Assembly (NCBI RefSeq): GCF_905220365.1
Contig: NC_061140.1
Coordinates: forward strand, 4,652,501 to 4,716,500
From: Vanessa cardui
Taxonomy: Eukaryota > Arthropoda > Insecta > Lepidoptera > Nymphalidae
Length of the DNA stretch: 64,000 bases
Direction of reading: 5' to 3'
Shown here: in pieces, positions 46,961 through 58,976 of the stretch
Layout of the letters: the number at the start of each line of letters is the position of its first letter
Position numbering within the stretch: the stretch's first letter is position 1
The notes under the pieces: model-generated
What the model was told of the DNA's origin: nothing
What the model saw: only the letters and a program-made list of their open reading frames with translations
The model's database searches: none
Made by a program: the position numbers and the translations under genes

Positions 46961-48599
46961 TAATTTATCAGTTATTATATCATTATTAATTAAGACTTAA
47001 GCGTAAGTATTTCTTTTAAAATACTTCTAAATTCTTGCTTAGTAAAAATTAATAACACGAGAAAATTAAGAAGACTTAGTTAATACTACTGAATAGTCCG
47101 GAACAAAGACAATATTCTGTTTCACTGGCTAATTCATCAAAGCCTACTCTGAGCTCCATACGTCTGTTTACTGCAATATTGTCACCAAGTTTAGGCGAAT
47201 GTGTGTTGAATATCTCAAGTAATTATTATGCACTAGATTGTAAGAAGTTATTAATAATTTTATACTATTTTAATTAACGTTATAATTCATTATAAGGTAC
47301 TCTGTTTTTTGATGTAATTATTTATATTTTAACAAGTAAAAATGCCTTTTAATTTTTATGAATCTAGTTTCAAAGATCGATATCATTATAAAAGATATTT
47401 TGAAATAATATATGTTATAAATGACATTTTATCTGCCTTAGGGATAACTCAAAAAGCTAATGTATATTCTTCATTGGTCCCTTAAGAATACCTTAAAGTA
47501 CAAACGAGCAAATTCTAGTAAGCCTTGCCGCTTTGAAATAAATCTTAGTCAAACGGACTTGCAATAAATGAATGAATATTTTTATATAAAAAAGAAGTAA
47601 TAATGATTTACAGTCCTTATATCGCTAGGCAAAGACATATATATCAGTCCTTGAAAAAGTTTGTTAGGTGCTTGCTTAACCAGATATGTATCTACGACCT
47701 TCGGTTGAGATTCTGATATAGTATCATATAGGCCATCTTTCGATTTGAGTTTCGTTTCAGCAATATTATACAACTGTTATTTCAATTGTATTCTAGTTTG
47801 TGAGGATTTTAGCTGTGTACTATTTATTTAAAGAGTACAGTGAAAGAGTGATTATCTAAAAGCAATAGATTTTTTTGTTTAACAATTTCAATATACTTTT
47901 AACAAACATTCTTTCTTTATCTTCCACCCTAACTATAACTAGATATCTATTTGTATTCTTAAAGTCGACTGGATAGGAATGCAGTAGCATTAAGACTACA
48001 TTATTAAAAAAAAAAGTTTGAATATTAGAAGTAATACAAGTTGTCTATTGGCAAAATAAAATGAATACTGTATACGATGCTACCTAGTGAGATATGTCTT
48101 ACAGAGCTTTAAGTAATAATAAATATATATTTGTGTCGAGACAGCTAGGATAAGGTGTAAATGTTTATGTCGCGTGAATGTTTCGATCAACCAGTCTGAT
48201 GTTATTCTCAAAAATACAGCATTTTTTTGGAAAAATAAAACAATTCCTGCATAATTGAAACTAAAGTAATATATTGTTCGAGTAAGAAATCTCTGTTATG
48301 TATATATATAATCGTAAGTATTACTTTTATCATTGACTTTTTGAAGTTTTTTGTTAAATTTTCGTTTCTCAGCACACCAATGTCAGTACTTTAATTAATG
48401 CTAGGTAGTAAAGTTTTAACTTGGTAGCACGGTCAAAGGTAATTTCACCATTCAAAAGTAGGATTGACTAGGAAAAACTTATTGCTGAAAAATTCTCGTA
48501 TATCTTTCTTGTGCAATTCTCCTGGCTTAATTATATGCTTCCAATACCGCAACGCCAAAAGAATGAGTAAAAAAATTTTATAAAACGTTGTTCAATGTT
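46961..48599. other. AT-rich DNA, nothing recognised
   Basis: No coding frame with family resemblance, and none of the repeat families listed here. Confidence 0.5.
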
Positions 48600-48607
48600 A
48601 CTATAAT

Positions 48608-48992
48608 CAGTTGCGGATTTAGAAATTTGCCGCTAGTAGGCTATTCATGTTTTGCCATCCCAACTGACTATTAAAATTCGATACGTTTGTTTACTTCACA
48701 ATCACAATTTATTCTGAAAATGAAAATTTATGATTTGTTTTCTATCGTCCTCATTACATCAGCTTATTCCCGTTATTAGTATGATTATGAACTAGGTGAT
48801 ATTTCTGTCAGTTACTAGATTAGTTTTGCAACGCATTATGCAGAGACGGATTACAGACGTTATGTGTATACATATAATTATAAGAATTTTTTGCTACCGT
48901 AAGAAAAAGACAATTTGGGCTAAATTTGCCGCCTCTCTAAGTCTGCCGCCATAGGCTCCAGCCTACTTAGCCTATTGCTAAATCCGCCACTG
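48608..48992. mobile_element. hAT-type MITE with 8-bp target duplication
   Basis: The ends are CAGTTGCGGATTTAG and CTAAATCCGCCACTG, inverted and differing at one base. Flanks ACTATAAT (48600-48607) and ACTATAAC (48993-49000) form an 8-bp duplication with one mismatch, the hAT size. Subterminal GCCGC/GCGGC words repeat inside. There is no ORF. Confidence 0.8.
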
Positions 48993-49000
48993 ACTATAAC

Positions 49001-50799
49001 TGTTCAATGTCAAAAAAATAGTTTAGGTTAATTAAATTAGGTTTTTATTTGTCGATTCGATTTGGGACATCCCTATTACATGTCTGTGGTTCTTGTCTGA
49101 CTTGACTGAGATACAGCTAATACAAACCTACCCATTTCTACTAACATGTATTTGGTCAAAAGTAGTTTTGACCTGAATAGAGTTATAAATGAATTTGCAA
49201 CTGATCTATGCGATTTGTCTGAACGAAAATTGAGAAAAAAGAGAAAAATTGCCATTTAAAAAAAAAATAAGGGTCCTATTAGAAGTTTTGAAATTTACTG
49301 ATATTTAATATTTTTTTTTAGATTTTAGTGCGTTTATTTGAAATGTGAATTTTAGCATGCAGTTTTATTACTGAAGAAATTTAATTACGTTCGTCCCTTG
49401 TGATTCTGCTAGCACGAGAGCCAGTTAAGTTTACGAGAAAATTATATTAAATAAATATATTCGCAACTTTACTTTATAGATTTTATATATTATTAAATTT
49501 ACCTAATGCTGTAAAATGCAAATTAGTAATAGTTCATCTCTTTTAGATTTTATTGCGTTGGTATAAGGGTGATTTTTACAAATTTTTATTGCTAAAGAAA
49601 ATTTAATTACTTTCTTCTCATTGGACTTCTTAAAACTCGTATATTTGATGCATGAAATCTCAGTTTTTACGTAGGTACATTTTGAAATTAAAAGCGACAC
49701 GATAAAAGAGCTCTTAATTCATGATTTTAAAGCAAATTAAGTTAATTCCATTGCTTCAATAATTTTGTTTCACTTGCTTTTATTCGTGAATAATTTATTG
49801 CCAGAATTTTATTACGTTCAACAAAAAATACTCGTTGAAATTTCAGTGTTTTTTTTTCCTTAGCGCATTTTGTCTTTATTTACTAATGTTTACAGTAATC
49901 ATAAAGATACTACAGGCATAATGAAGTTTTGATCTTATGATTTTCATTTCAGCGCACTCAATTTTGATCATTTACTTGTCTTCGTTTTGCTTTCATTGAG
50001 GTAAATTAAAATGCAAATTAGAAAATATCCCATAAATAATAATTGCAATTTGATTTGGACAAATATAATGATTATTTTCATTTAATAACGTAACGTTAAA
50101 TCTGGAACATATTTTTTATAATATACGATTTTTTACATGTGTATCCGATTTGTTTAGTTAGAGGTTAGTTTATCAAGCTTCTTAAGGCTTTCGGTTCAAA
50201 CCCAGGTGGGGACAATACTAATTCCTCGTAACTTAAATTGGGTCAGGACTTCAGTTACCTATTTACATTTTAATAAAAAATTATCTCGCTTCGTAAACAT
50301 TACTAAACATATCAATATATCGATGATATATTTTTTAACTTTTTTATTAAATTCATATTGCTAGTCATTTCGTTGTTTTGAATCAATAGTGCTTATCGGT
50401 CTAATTGAATGAAATTCATTAAATAAATGCAAAATAAATATGCCATATATTTTATTCACTCATTTAATTGAAAGGTAGATTTATAATTATATATATTTTT
50501 AGATTCAACTTAACGTACTTCGAAATATAGTTTGCTTATTTCCATAAATCTAATGATCATAGAATTGTTTGAGTTAATTAATTTAAAAAATACTCGAAGA
50601 ACAACAATTAAATCTTTGTTATTTTTCTCTTTTTATTATTCCTATTGTTTTAAATGAAAAATGATCAGAACGTAAACTTCATTTGAAAACATTTATGTAT
50701 TTAAATTTTTTGCTCTTTTTCATGACATTAAATTCGGCCATGAATTTCTTCGGACAAGGAGGTCGAATTTACAGACTTCAAGAACGTTGGATAATTTAA
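49001..50799. other. AT-rich DNA with one SINE B fragment
   Basis: A short B-box-like piece CGGTTCAAACCCAGGTGGGG at about 50192-50211 may be a SINE B remnant. Otherwise nothing was recognised. Confidence 0.45.
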
Positions 50800-51060
50800 A
50801 GGTTACCACGTGACTTAGGTAGGGCTTTGTGAATATCCATATGGGTAGGTACCTATTTATCATAGACTCTACCGCTAAGGAGTAATACTTTGTATTGTTG
50901 TGTTCCAGTTTGAAGGATAAGTAAGCCAGTGTAACTAGAGGCACAGATGACGTTATAACTTAGCCCCCAAGGTTATTGGACAAGTTGCTTACAATGCATA
51001 AATGTTTATGGACGTAGTGATCACTTACTTTCAGATCCCTATGTCCGTTTGCCTATTTAA
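50800..51060 (+). mobile_element. SINE family A, diverged copy
   Basis: TTAGGTAGGGCTTTGTGAAT, ATGGGTAGGTACCTATTTAT and TTGTTGTGTTCCAGTTTGAA, ending in TTTAAAAAATG, follow the family order on the plus strand with many changes. Confidence 0.65.
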
Positions 51061-51186
51061 AAAATGCACCTTAGTATACAAGCACCTGTATTCTTTGACT
51101 ATCCTAATGATATGGGTCGGATTTTCGAAAGAGTGCTGTGTCGACAGCTTGTTCAGCCATTTTGATAAATAAAAAGGAACTGACTG

Positions 51187-51487
51187 TTTTTTTTTTTGTT
51201 ACGGTATAGGTTGGCAGACGAGCATATGGGCCACCTGACGGTAAGTGGCCACCATCACCCATAGACAATGACGCTGTAAGAAATATTAACTATTCCTTAC
51301 ATCGTCAATGTGCCACCAACCTTGGGAACTAAGATGTTATGTCCCTTGTGCTTGTAGTTACACTCGCTCACTCACCCGTCAAACCGGAACACAACAATAC
51401 TGAGTACTGTTATTTGGCGGTAGAATAACTGATGAGTGGGTGGTACCTACCCAGACGGGCTTGCACAAAGCCCTACCACCAAGTAAA
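51187..51487 (-). mobile_element. SINE family A, well-preserved copy
   Basis: T run at 51187, then the whole family order to ACGGGCTTGCACAAAGCCCT and ACCACCAAGTAAA with few changes. It lies about 120 bp from the older copy at 50800, in opposite orientation. Confidence 0.85.
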
Positions 51488-53075
51488 TGACAAGTAACAC
51501 CAAGTGACTGGTTTCTGCTACCTTATATACTAGCCACAGGATCGTCGAGGCAATTATAACTGACATCAATTGTGTTTAAGTAACAATGAGTATCCTGAGT
51601 ATTGTTTAACTAATTACAAATGCGCATGACTTGCATTATTTCTTTAATAACATACTATGAAGATTCTTAAGACTTTTTTCTCGAAAATCTCGTATGTTTG
51701 CATTGCGATTTTCTCACAATTAATCTTCAAACTTTTCAATTTTGGTTTTTCAACAATAAGGTTTCGACTGTAGCCCAGTGTGTAAGCTATTAAGTCGATT
51801 TTCATTGCAAACCTCCCTTCTTAAGCTTACACACACAATCAAACGTATTATCCTGTTCACTTAAGGCTTCAAGCTTATTTCACAACTCTGTTGCACTGTG
51901 GTTGGGTGATTTTGGAAATACCTGAATATCTCCATCAACGCAACTTTTCCCCCCACGGAGTCAAACCTGCGATGTTCATTTAAATAGACATTTGGGCTTA
52001 ATCAGATCTGTCATAATAATTAATATTTCAAAAAGTATATCTTTTGTAAAACATTCATATTATATTAAATACTACACTTAAACAATATAAGCTATTGGAT
52101 ATTAGGTTATGTTATATAGAATTAAATAATTGGAAGTTTCTAAATTACGAGACTTCAGAATTACTTTGTGTTTACAACTTATCACCAGCTGGGTGGCCAA
52201 CAATGAGTAGCCAATCCTCATTGGAGCAGACTGGTGGACTACGTTTAAAATCTTCTCATATTCTCCTTTCTCTATCCTCAAATAGATAAGAGGTCTTAGC
52301 CCGCTACAACATTAATGGGCGGTTAATCTTAGTTTTTGACCTTAAATATAAAATATCATAAATTTTGTAACTTGTCAACTTATTACTGGCACATTCTCAA
52401 CCCTTCCAATGTGTATTTGAAGGTCGCGTATCTCATTGTCAGCACGCCTTTGTACCAAAATACTTCCGTATTCAGCGTGTCACAAATGACGTGTTTAGAC
52501 TTGGTATGATTTATTACATCACAGAAACGCTGAATTCTCGATACCTTCAGTGCTAACATTCAGAAGCAATAAACGATTGGACGACTTTATGTACCAACTT
52601 TACGTCTGTTATTTTGTAATATTAACTGAGGTAACCACAGTGAATATCATACTTATATTAATATATTAATTATATTTGAGAAAAATACGAATTTATATCA
52701 TTTTTAAAAGATATATTATACTATATATTGTGAGTGCGGCATGTCGAATCGAGGATAGCCTATCCTTTTTTTCGATGAGCTTAAAATGAAATGTTTTTAA
52801 TGAAAAATATTGTAACTTATGTAGTAAAAATATTTTGATGTTTATATAGTAAACAGTAGGTAACAGAAATTATTAATTAAAATATATATTAAGTAACATA
52901 TGCGTCAGTTATGCACTTATAAATAGTGTTATAATTCCTGAGGTAAAGTATTATTTTTTATTGCTTATAAATCACTTTTAATTTGGTATTTATAATAATC
53001 AATGACAAAGAAAAGACTCGATTTGTGTAAAAGAAATGTTAAATATATTAATTTTGACATTTAATTTAATTTCTT
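51488..53075. other. AT-rich DNA with a SINE B 3' relic
   Basis: About 52180-52330 keeps the 3' part of SINE B (CATTGGAGCAGACTGGTGGA, TAAGAGGTCTTAGCCCG) in plus orientation. The rest shows no gene. Confidence 0.45.
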
Positions 53076-53330
53076 GGTGGTAGGGCTTTGTGCAAGCCTG
53101 TCTGGGTAGGTACCACCCACTCATCAGTTATTCTACCGCCAAATAACAGTACTCAGTATTGTTGTGTTCCAACAAGGGACATAACATCTTAGTTCCCAAG
53201 GTTAGTGGCACATTGACGATGTAAGGAATAGTTAATATTTCTTACAGCGTCATTGTCTACGGGTGATGGTGACCACTTACCATCAGGTGGCCCATATGCT
53301 CGTCCGCCAATCTATAACATAAAAAAAAAG
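53076..53330 (+). mobile_element. SINE family A, young copy with internal deletion
   Basis: TTCTTGGTGGTAGGGCTTTG to an A tail at 53321-53329. A piece around the AAGGGCGAGTGAGCCAGTG block is deleted. Flanking ATTTAATT is found before the head and after the A tail, a likely target duplication. Confidence 0.8.
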
Positions 53331-53787
53331 ATTTAATTGGTTCTTACCAAAGTTCTAAAACAATAAAACTTACAAAATTGCGCATAGTTTGAGGTTTTAT
53401 ATTTATACATAAAACATGTTATTTAATAATAATAAAATTACTAAAATATTCAAAGAAAACTTTAGATTGCAAGTTTTCTTTTTCTCCGTTAGTTTCACCT
53501 GTTATAACTCACTCTACACTCTAATAATGTTTTAAGGAAATAAAATCTAAATAAAGTGTTTACAAACATGTTTTTTTGAGCGTCGTTACACTTTCGGGTA
53601 TATCCTAACAGTAAAAATCATTGAAACAGGTCAAGTTGTTGCACAGAAAACGTCGACAGTATATAGGAAAAAACACAAACTAGTCGAACATGGAATCCCT
53701 GTTTTCATTTTCCGATTCTGCTCCGCAAAATCAATATTCCATTGACAGTGGCTTCATGTAAAAACAACTCTTCAAAATATTTTAAAC
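53331..53787. other. AT-rich DNA, nothing recognised
   Basis: No frame or repeat supported. Confidence 0.5.
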
Positions 53788-53985
53788 CAGTAGTCACTCG
53801 CGGCTTCGCTCGTTATTAGTTGCCATGCGTTAGGCAAAAAAGTAGACTAAGTCTTTTTTGGAGTTCTGTTTGCTTCATACCAATTTTCATTAAATTCAGT
53901 TTAGCGGTTTTGTCGTGAAAGAGCGACAGTCGGACAGACAGACAGACGGAGGCACTTTCACATTTATAATATTAAAATAGTAAAG
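53788..53985 (+). repeat. Dispersed repeat family H
   Basis: CACTCGCGGCTTCGCTCG, CCAATTTTCATTAAATTCAG, TTTGTCGTGAAAGAGCGACA and a GACAGACAGACAGACGG run. A reverse fragment of the same phrases is at 61042-61110. Confidence 0.55.
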
Positions 53986-53989
53986 TGAA

Positions 53990-54205
53990 GTAAAGTAACA
54001 AGCCTGTAAATTACCCACTCCTACTCCTCTTCCATTAAGGAGAGGTTTTGGAACATATTCAACCATGCTGTTCCAATGCGGGTTGGTGGAATGCACATGT
54101 GGTAGAATTTCGATGAAATTAGACACAAGCAGGTTTTCTCACGATGTTTTCCTTCACCGTCAAGCACGAAATGAATGATGAATGTTAAACACAAATTAAG
54201 GACAT
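53990..54205 (-). mobile_element. SINE family B, 3' two thirds
   Basis: In the reverse sense it carries CTCCTTAATGGAAGAGG, CCAACCCGCATTGGAACAGC and TTTCATCGAAATTCTACCAC. The tRNA-like head is missing. It directly abuts repeat H. Confidence 0.7.
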
Positions 54206-57200
54206 ATATTTACATAAGTATTCCGTGATACAAAAAATACATTAAAGTCGTCCTATATAGACACGATGATTATTTGAAACTTTCGGGTTCCGGATATCCG
54301 TGACAAGTATGTCGTTTAGGTTTTTAAGACACGGATCGCTAAAAACGTAAATTAAGTTACAAAAATTTAGCGCTTCTTATTAGATTTAGGACGCCCGTTG
54401 AAATTTAATGTAAAATATTTTGAGATGTTTGTAAAGTAACTTTTTCTTAGTCGCCGGTTTTGCGCTACCGTTGAAAGGCTCTAGACTTACCTCCTCGTGA
54501 ATAGAGTACTAATGTTTAAGTTACGTTTCATACATTCTTGAGGGAATGAGGGTATATAAAAGTATGTTTAAGTATATAAGAGTAGATTTCTTTGTAATTA
54601 CTATAGTACGAATTTTAATGAGAAGTTATAACTTTTTAACACTCTACGATACACTTTTGTTGTCTACCTGTCTATTTAAAAAAATCTGATAAGAATATAC
54701 CTTCGCATAATATTAAAAAAAAAAAATATCAATCACTTCTAATTTTAAATTTTATGTCAATGGTAAGTAATCGGTTTTGACGAGTGAATGAGATTGTGAC
54801 GGAAATACGCTTTAATAGTCCGTAATCTTTCGTTGTTATTACTTGGAGCTATTTTTCAGTATAAGCAAAGGTTATCCACCTTACTGGACCTAGTGTACGT
54901 CATCAGTTGGCCCTTGAAAGTTCAAGTTATTTCTGATAAAAGGTCGTTAACAGGCAGACGAATTTAGTTAACAAATATAAAGTTTAAAGGATTCCCTTTT
55001 TAAATTTTGATTGTTATATTTTTGAAAGAAATAATTAAGCTAAACGAATATTTCTAAATCAATACGATAACTTGTAAAATCGAATGTATTATTATCTGTC
55101 GTTAATATTTGAAGTTATATACATACAACATTATTAAAATAGAGGTAGCGGAAAATTAGAAAATCAAAGTCGACGTGACTATTCTTGTTTTTTTTACGAT
55201 TTGAAATGACTTGCGATAATTTTGAATTTTTACATGAAAATATAAAATCAACGCAAGCCTAATCACGGTTGATGTTTGGTTTAGCAAAAAAAAAACTAGA
55301 CAAGAAACAAGGAATTAAGCCACTTAGTGGCAGACCGCGGAAGGCTTCTGACAAGGATTGATTTTCCCACTTACACCCTGTGTGTGCGTCGAGCGCGTGT
55401 CTTCTATGTGGGTTAAATGGAAGTGTTCGAGTATGTATTCGATAGAGATATTTGCTTTTCATCTTAATTTGCTGTTGTGTTAGATATATTGACTCAATAA
55501 TAACTTTACTGTTCTCCATGTTTCGTCGGTATGTCTCTTTTAATCGCATTATTACTAAATCCTAACAGGTAATGAAATTTTTCAATGAAGTAGCCTGAGC
55601 CTGAGAATATAGACATACATACGAGTTTCATGAATCCGGAATCTACCAAACTATATACTACAACATTTCAATACGTACAAACGAAAGCAATATATTAATC
55701 ATATTATTTACGTTATTCCTTTGTTTATGGATTAGAAATAATAAAATTAAAAAAATATTCGATGTTTATGTTGTTAAAGTTTATGAGATTGCGGAATATC
55801 GTCTGAGCAGATGATCAAGTCAGCTCGTCTGATGACATAATAAATCATCGTCGCGTACCCATCCAGCGCGGTAATTCCGTGTCACACTACCCAGTCAATT
55901 TGCCGGGAGCTCTCCGCTCGTTACCAAGAACGTGATGTTGTCTCGTTTATTGGCATTTTTAGAGTGCGTCTCTTTCTATCGGCTCTTCATATAACGATGA
56001 TTCGATAAAATTGCAAAGAACCGAACGACCTCAATAGCTTGATCACTTTATTTATATCAATTAAAACTTTATCGAACCGTTAAAGATAATATCATTCTGA
56101 GATTGTCTGTCATTTGATATATAGTACTTAAAAAAAATAAATGTATTTATTGTTGGCTAATTTAAGTACAATTATATTGTGATTGAAATAGCACCGATTA
56201 CAATTTTACGACGCCCATAGCCATTTAAAGCCTCGATCAAACTTTATTGTGCAATTAAATTCATACAGTATTGAAGGATCGGCCATTCCAGAAGGTTCCC
56301 ATTAAAAGGTCATCAACGTATCTCCGAGTGTGGTCTAATCTTCTGGGATTAATGACGTCCTCCTAAGATTGCTCTTAGCCAAGAATGTCTGCTTTCTTAA
56401 AATAAGACCTCGTAATGGCCTAGAAAACACTTTACACTTAGATGGAAGTGTTCTCGTACTTTTTCCGATAATCTCATCTCTGCAGACGTGTTCTTCTCAT
56501 CTTTGGTGTCTTTTCTATTATTTGGGTTTAAACCCAAGTAAGTTGTTTTAATGTACCTTGTTTTTATTACCAGGTACAATTACAATCTAATGAAGACAAT
56601 TCATTATTCATACAAATAAGTTTTCCCAATGGAAATGTGGGCTTTCTATCGTATTTAATTACAATTTCGTTTGTATGTATAAGTTTAATTGGGACAAAGT
56701 TTAAAATGCAATGTAGTTTAAACAAACTTGCATTTCGCTTCTCATAAATGTCTTTCGGAAGAGCAGTGTAGTGATCATTATTTCTAGTATAATCTTGAAC
56801 AGGCTGTCGACGGGAAATCCGAACAAATTGCGTCTCAAACTATCAATTTATAACAAATTAAATGGCAAAGATTTACAGTTTCAAAAATGTATATGCTCTT
56901 TTTAAATATGTTTTTAACAATCTACGTCATTTTGAATGCCTTGTTTATGTAGTGGCCTTAATGCTCTTGACTATTCCTGTTTCAGTATCTCATCATTAAG
57001 CAGGAATCATTAAAAAGGTTTTAATGATATTTAATGAAAATTTAGATTTATATATAAACCTTTACCACGAGGCAGTGATCTAGGATGAGTGAAAAATAGT
57101 AATATAACGCGATTTCTCTCCTTAATCACTTATCGAATATATAATTATAAAAAAAGTAACTAAGAACCACGTGTGAGGTTTATTATATACATAATTACTT

Positions 57201-57379
57201 TATAATATCGTGATCGTGATTATGATCTGTATTACCATATTCATTAGCTTAGCATTAACTTAGCATGACAGCTCGTAGGCATATGCACTGTGATACTGAA
57301 TGATACATGTTGATGGGTCCCATACCACTTCACTAAGTATACTTACATATTCAACGCACTTTTTACCTGATATGTCAAT
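54206..57379. other. AT-rich desert, nothing recognised
   Basis: Only a slightly GC-richer patch at 55840-55930 (CATCCAGCGCGGTAATTCCG) stands out. No gene or listed repeat family was identified. Confidence 0.5.
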
Positions 57380-57600
57380 ATTACGTTCAAGAGTCAAGAC
57401 CAGTGGGTAGAGCACGTGAAACGTAACAGAAGATCGTAGGTTCAAAAACAAGAAACACGGATTATTAATGCAGTTAATTTGAGGTTATAATTCATATATC
57501 GAATGACGTCGAAGGAAAACATCGTAAAATCCTATATGTATTTGTGACATTATTAGAGCCTGTTAAACCACGTCAGTTAGTACGCTATAATTTTTCTAAA
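57380..57600 (+). mobile_element. SINE family B, very diverged copy
   Basis: CCAGTGGGTAGAGCACGTGA, a B-box-like GTAGGTTCAAAAACAAG, TATAATTCATATATCG and GAAGGAAAACATCGTAAAAT follow the family order weakly. Confidence 0.5.
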
Positions 57601-58329
57601 ACGTGGCTGCTACTGAAAAATCACTGACAAAAATCCAATAACTTTTTATTGTTCCGACCTGGGGTTTTATCTTACAGTTAAGGAAACCTAGAAAACGTAA
57701 CCTTGGCTGGGTTGGCCAAACCATCCATTTGGCGCAGAGTCGACCATTTGCCAGCCTAACCGCTTTTATTTGCTAATCAAAGTTGTGATATTCCTTTTAG
57801 ATTCGCTAAAGTTAAATATTTTTATGTCCAATTGCTATTTGAATACGAGTTCACAATGATGTTATCAAATAAGTTAGCAAAAGCCATTTCAAAACTCATT
57901 ATAGTCATATTTTGTATAATGATCGAAATATAGTCTATGGAAAAAGTATTTTTGGATCATCTTTATACAAGATTATTATGTTGTGTAAATATAGGCTTAC
58001 ATAATCGGCGTAGTTACATAGTCAGCTTGGTAAGTCACCACGATACTAGTAATATTTGATTTTTGACTTAAGATAAAATAAAATCTAATTACAAATATAG
58101 ATAGGTACAATAATATTTTTAGCACATAAATAACAATTAGCTATAGCTTAGCTATCTTAAAATACTTCAACCTAACCGAGTCTGAGAGTAGATGTGAGTT
58201 GGCGACACTTTGACAGTTTATCTTCGATTCCCGAGATTCGATTGGACGGATGATAACTAGAGGCTGAAAACGCTTTAACTTCTTAAGATAATAAATGGAT
58301 TGTAAGTTATCACAAGTAAAATGTATTTG
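57601..58329. other. Intergenic DNA, nothing recognised
   Basis: A moderately GC stretch at 57655-57765 (GGCTGGGTTGGCCAAACCAT) has no identifiable origin. Confidence 0.45.
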
Positions 58330-58498
58330 AATAAAACTAGTTATTACGGATTTCGTGGTCACGGGTAGACACGTGACCACGAACGCTGTAAAGTGCTCGA
58401 AACGTCGGGATGTCCAAAATAATTAATATACGCGATTAAAATCCGTAATAACTAGTTTTATTCAAATGTGTAATAATCGCGAAAATTTAAGACAACAT
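58330..58498 (+). mobile_element. Palindromic element with CGAAACGTCGGG core, copy 2
   Basis: The same ends, core and right tail as 41770-41934. The first hairpin is different: CGTGGTCACG-8 nt-CGTGACCACG instead of ACGGGT-CT-ACCCGT. The structure is kept while the paired sequence changed. Confidence 0.7.
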
Positions 58499-58683
58499 TA
58501 AGTAAAATGTAACTATGTGTGTTTTTCATGTGAAATGTAGGCAGATAGTGTATGAATAATATAAATATCACAGTATTACATAAGCATGGATCGATAGATA
58601 CATACTTTGAAATCTACTTTTGCATATTAAAAAATATGATATATGAAACATACCATCCGATTGATAATAACATAACGAAATTT

Positions 58684-58976
58684 TCTTGGTGGCAGGGCTT
58701 TGTGCAAGCCTGTCTGGGTAGGCACTACCCACTCATCAGTTGTTCTACCGCCAAACAACAGTACCCAGTATTGTTGTGTTCCGGTTTGAAGGGCGAGTGA
58801 GCCAGTGTAACTACAGGCACGTGGACATAATATCTTAGTTCCCAAGGTTAGTGGCGCATTGACTGCTTAAGGAACAGTTAATATTTCTTACAGTGTCAGT
58901 GTCTATGGGTAATATTGACTACTTACCATCAGGTGGCCCATATTCTCTTCCGCTAACCTATACCATAAAAAAACTA
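58684..58976 (+). mobile_element. SINE family A, full copy
   Basis: TTGGTGGCAGGGCTTTGTGC to the A run at 58969, with scattered changes. The open frames over it are repeat shadows. Confidence 0.8.

Noticed and set aside
58552..58845. Open frames over the SINE copy at 58684-58976
   Set aside because: They coincide with SINE A and recur over other copies (36524-36749, 50720-50944). They are repeat shadows.
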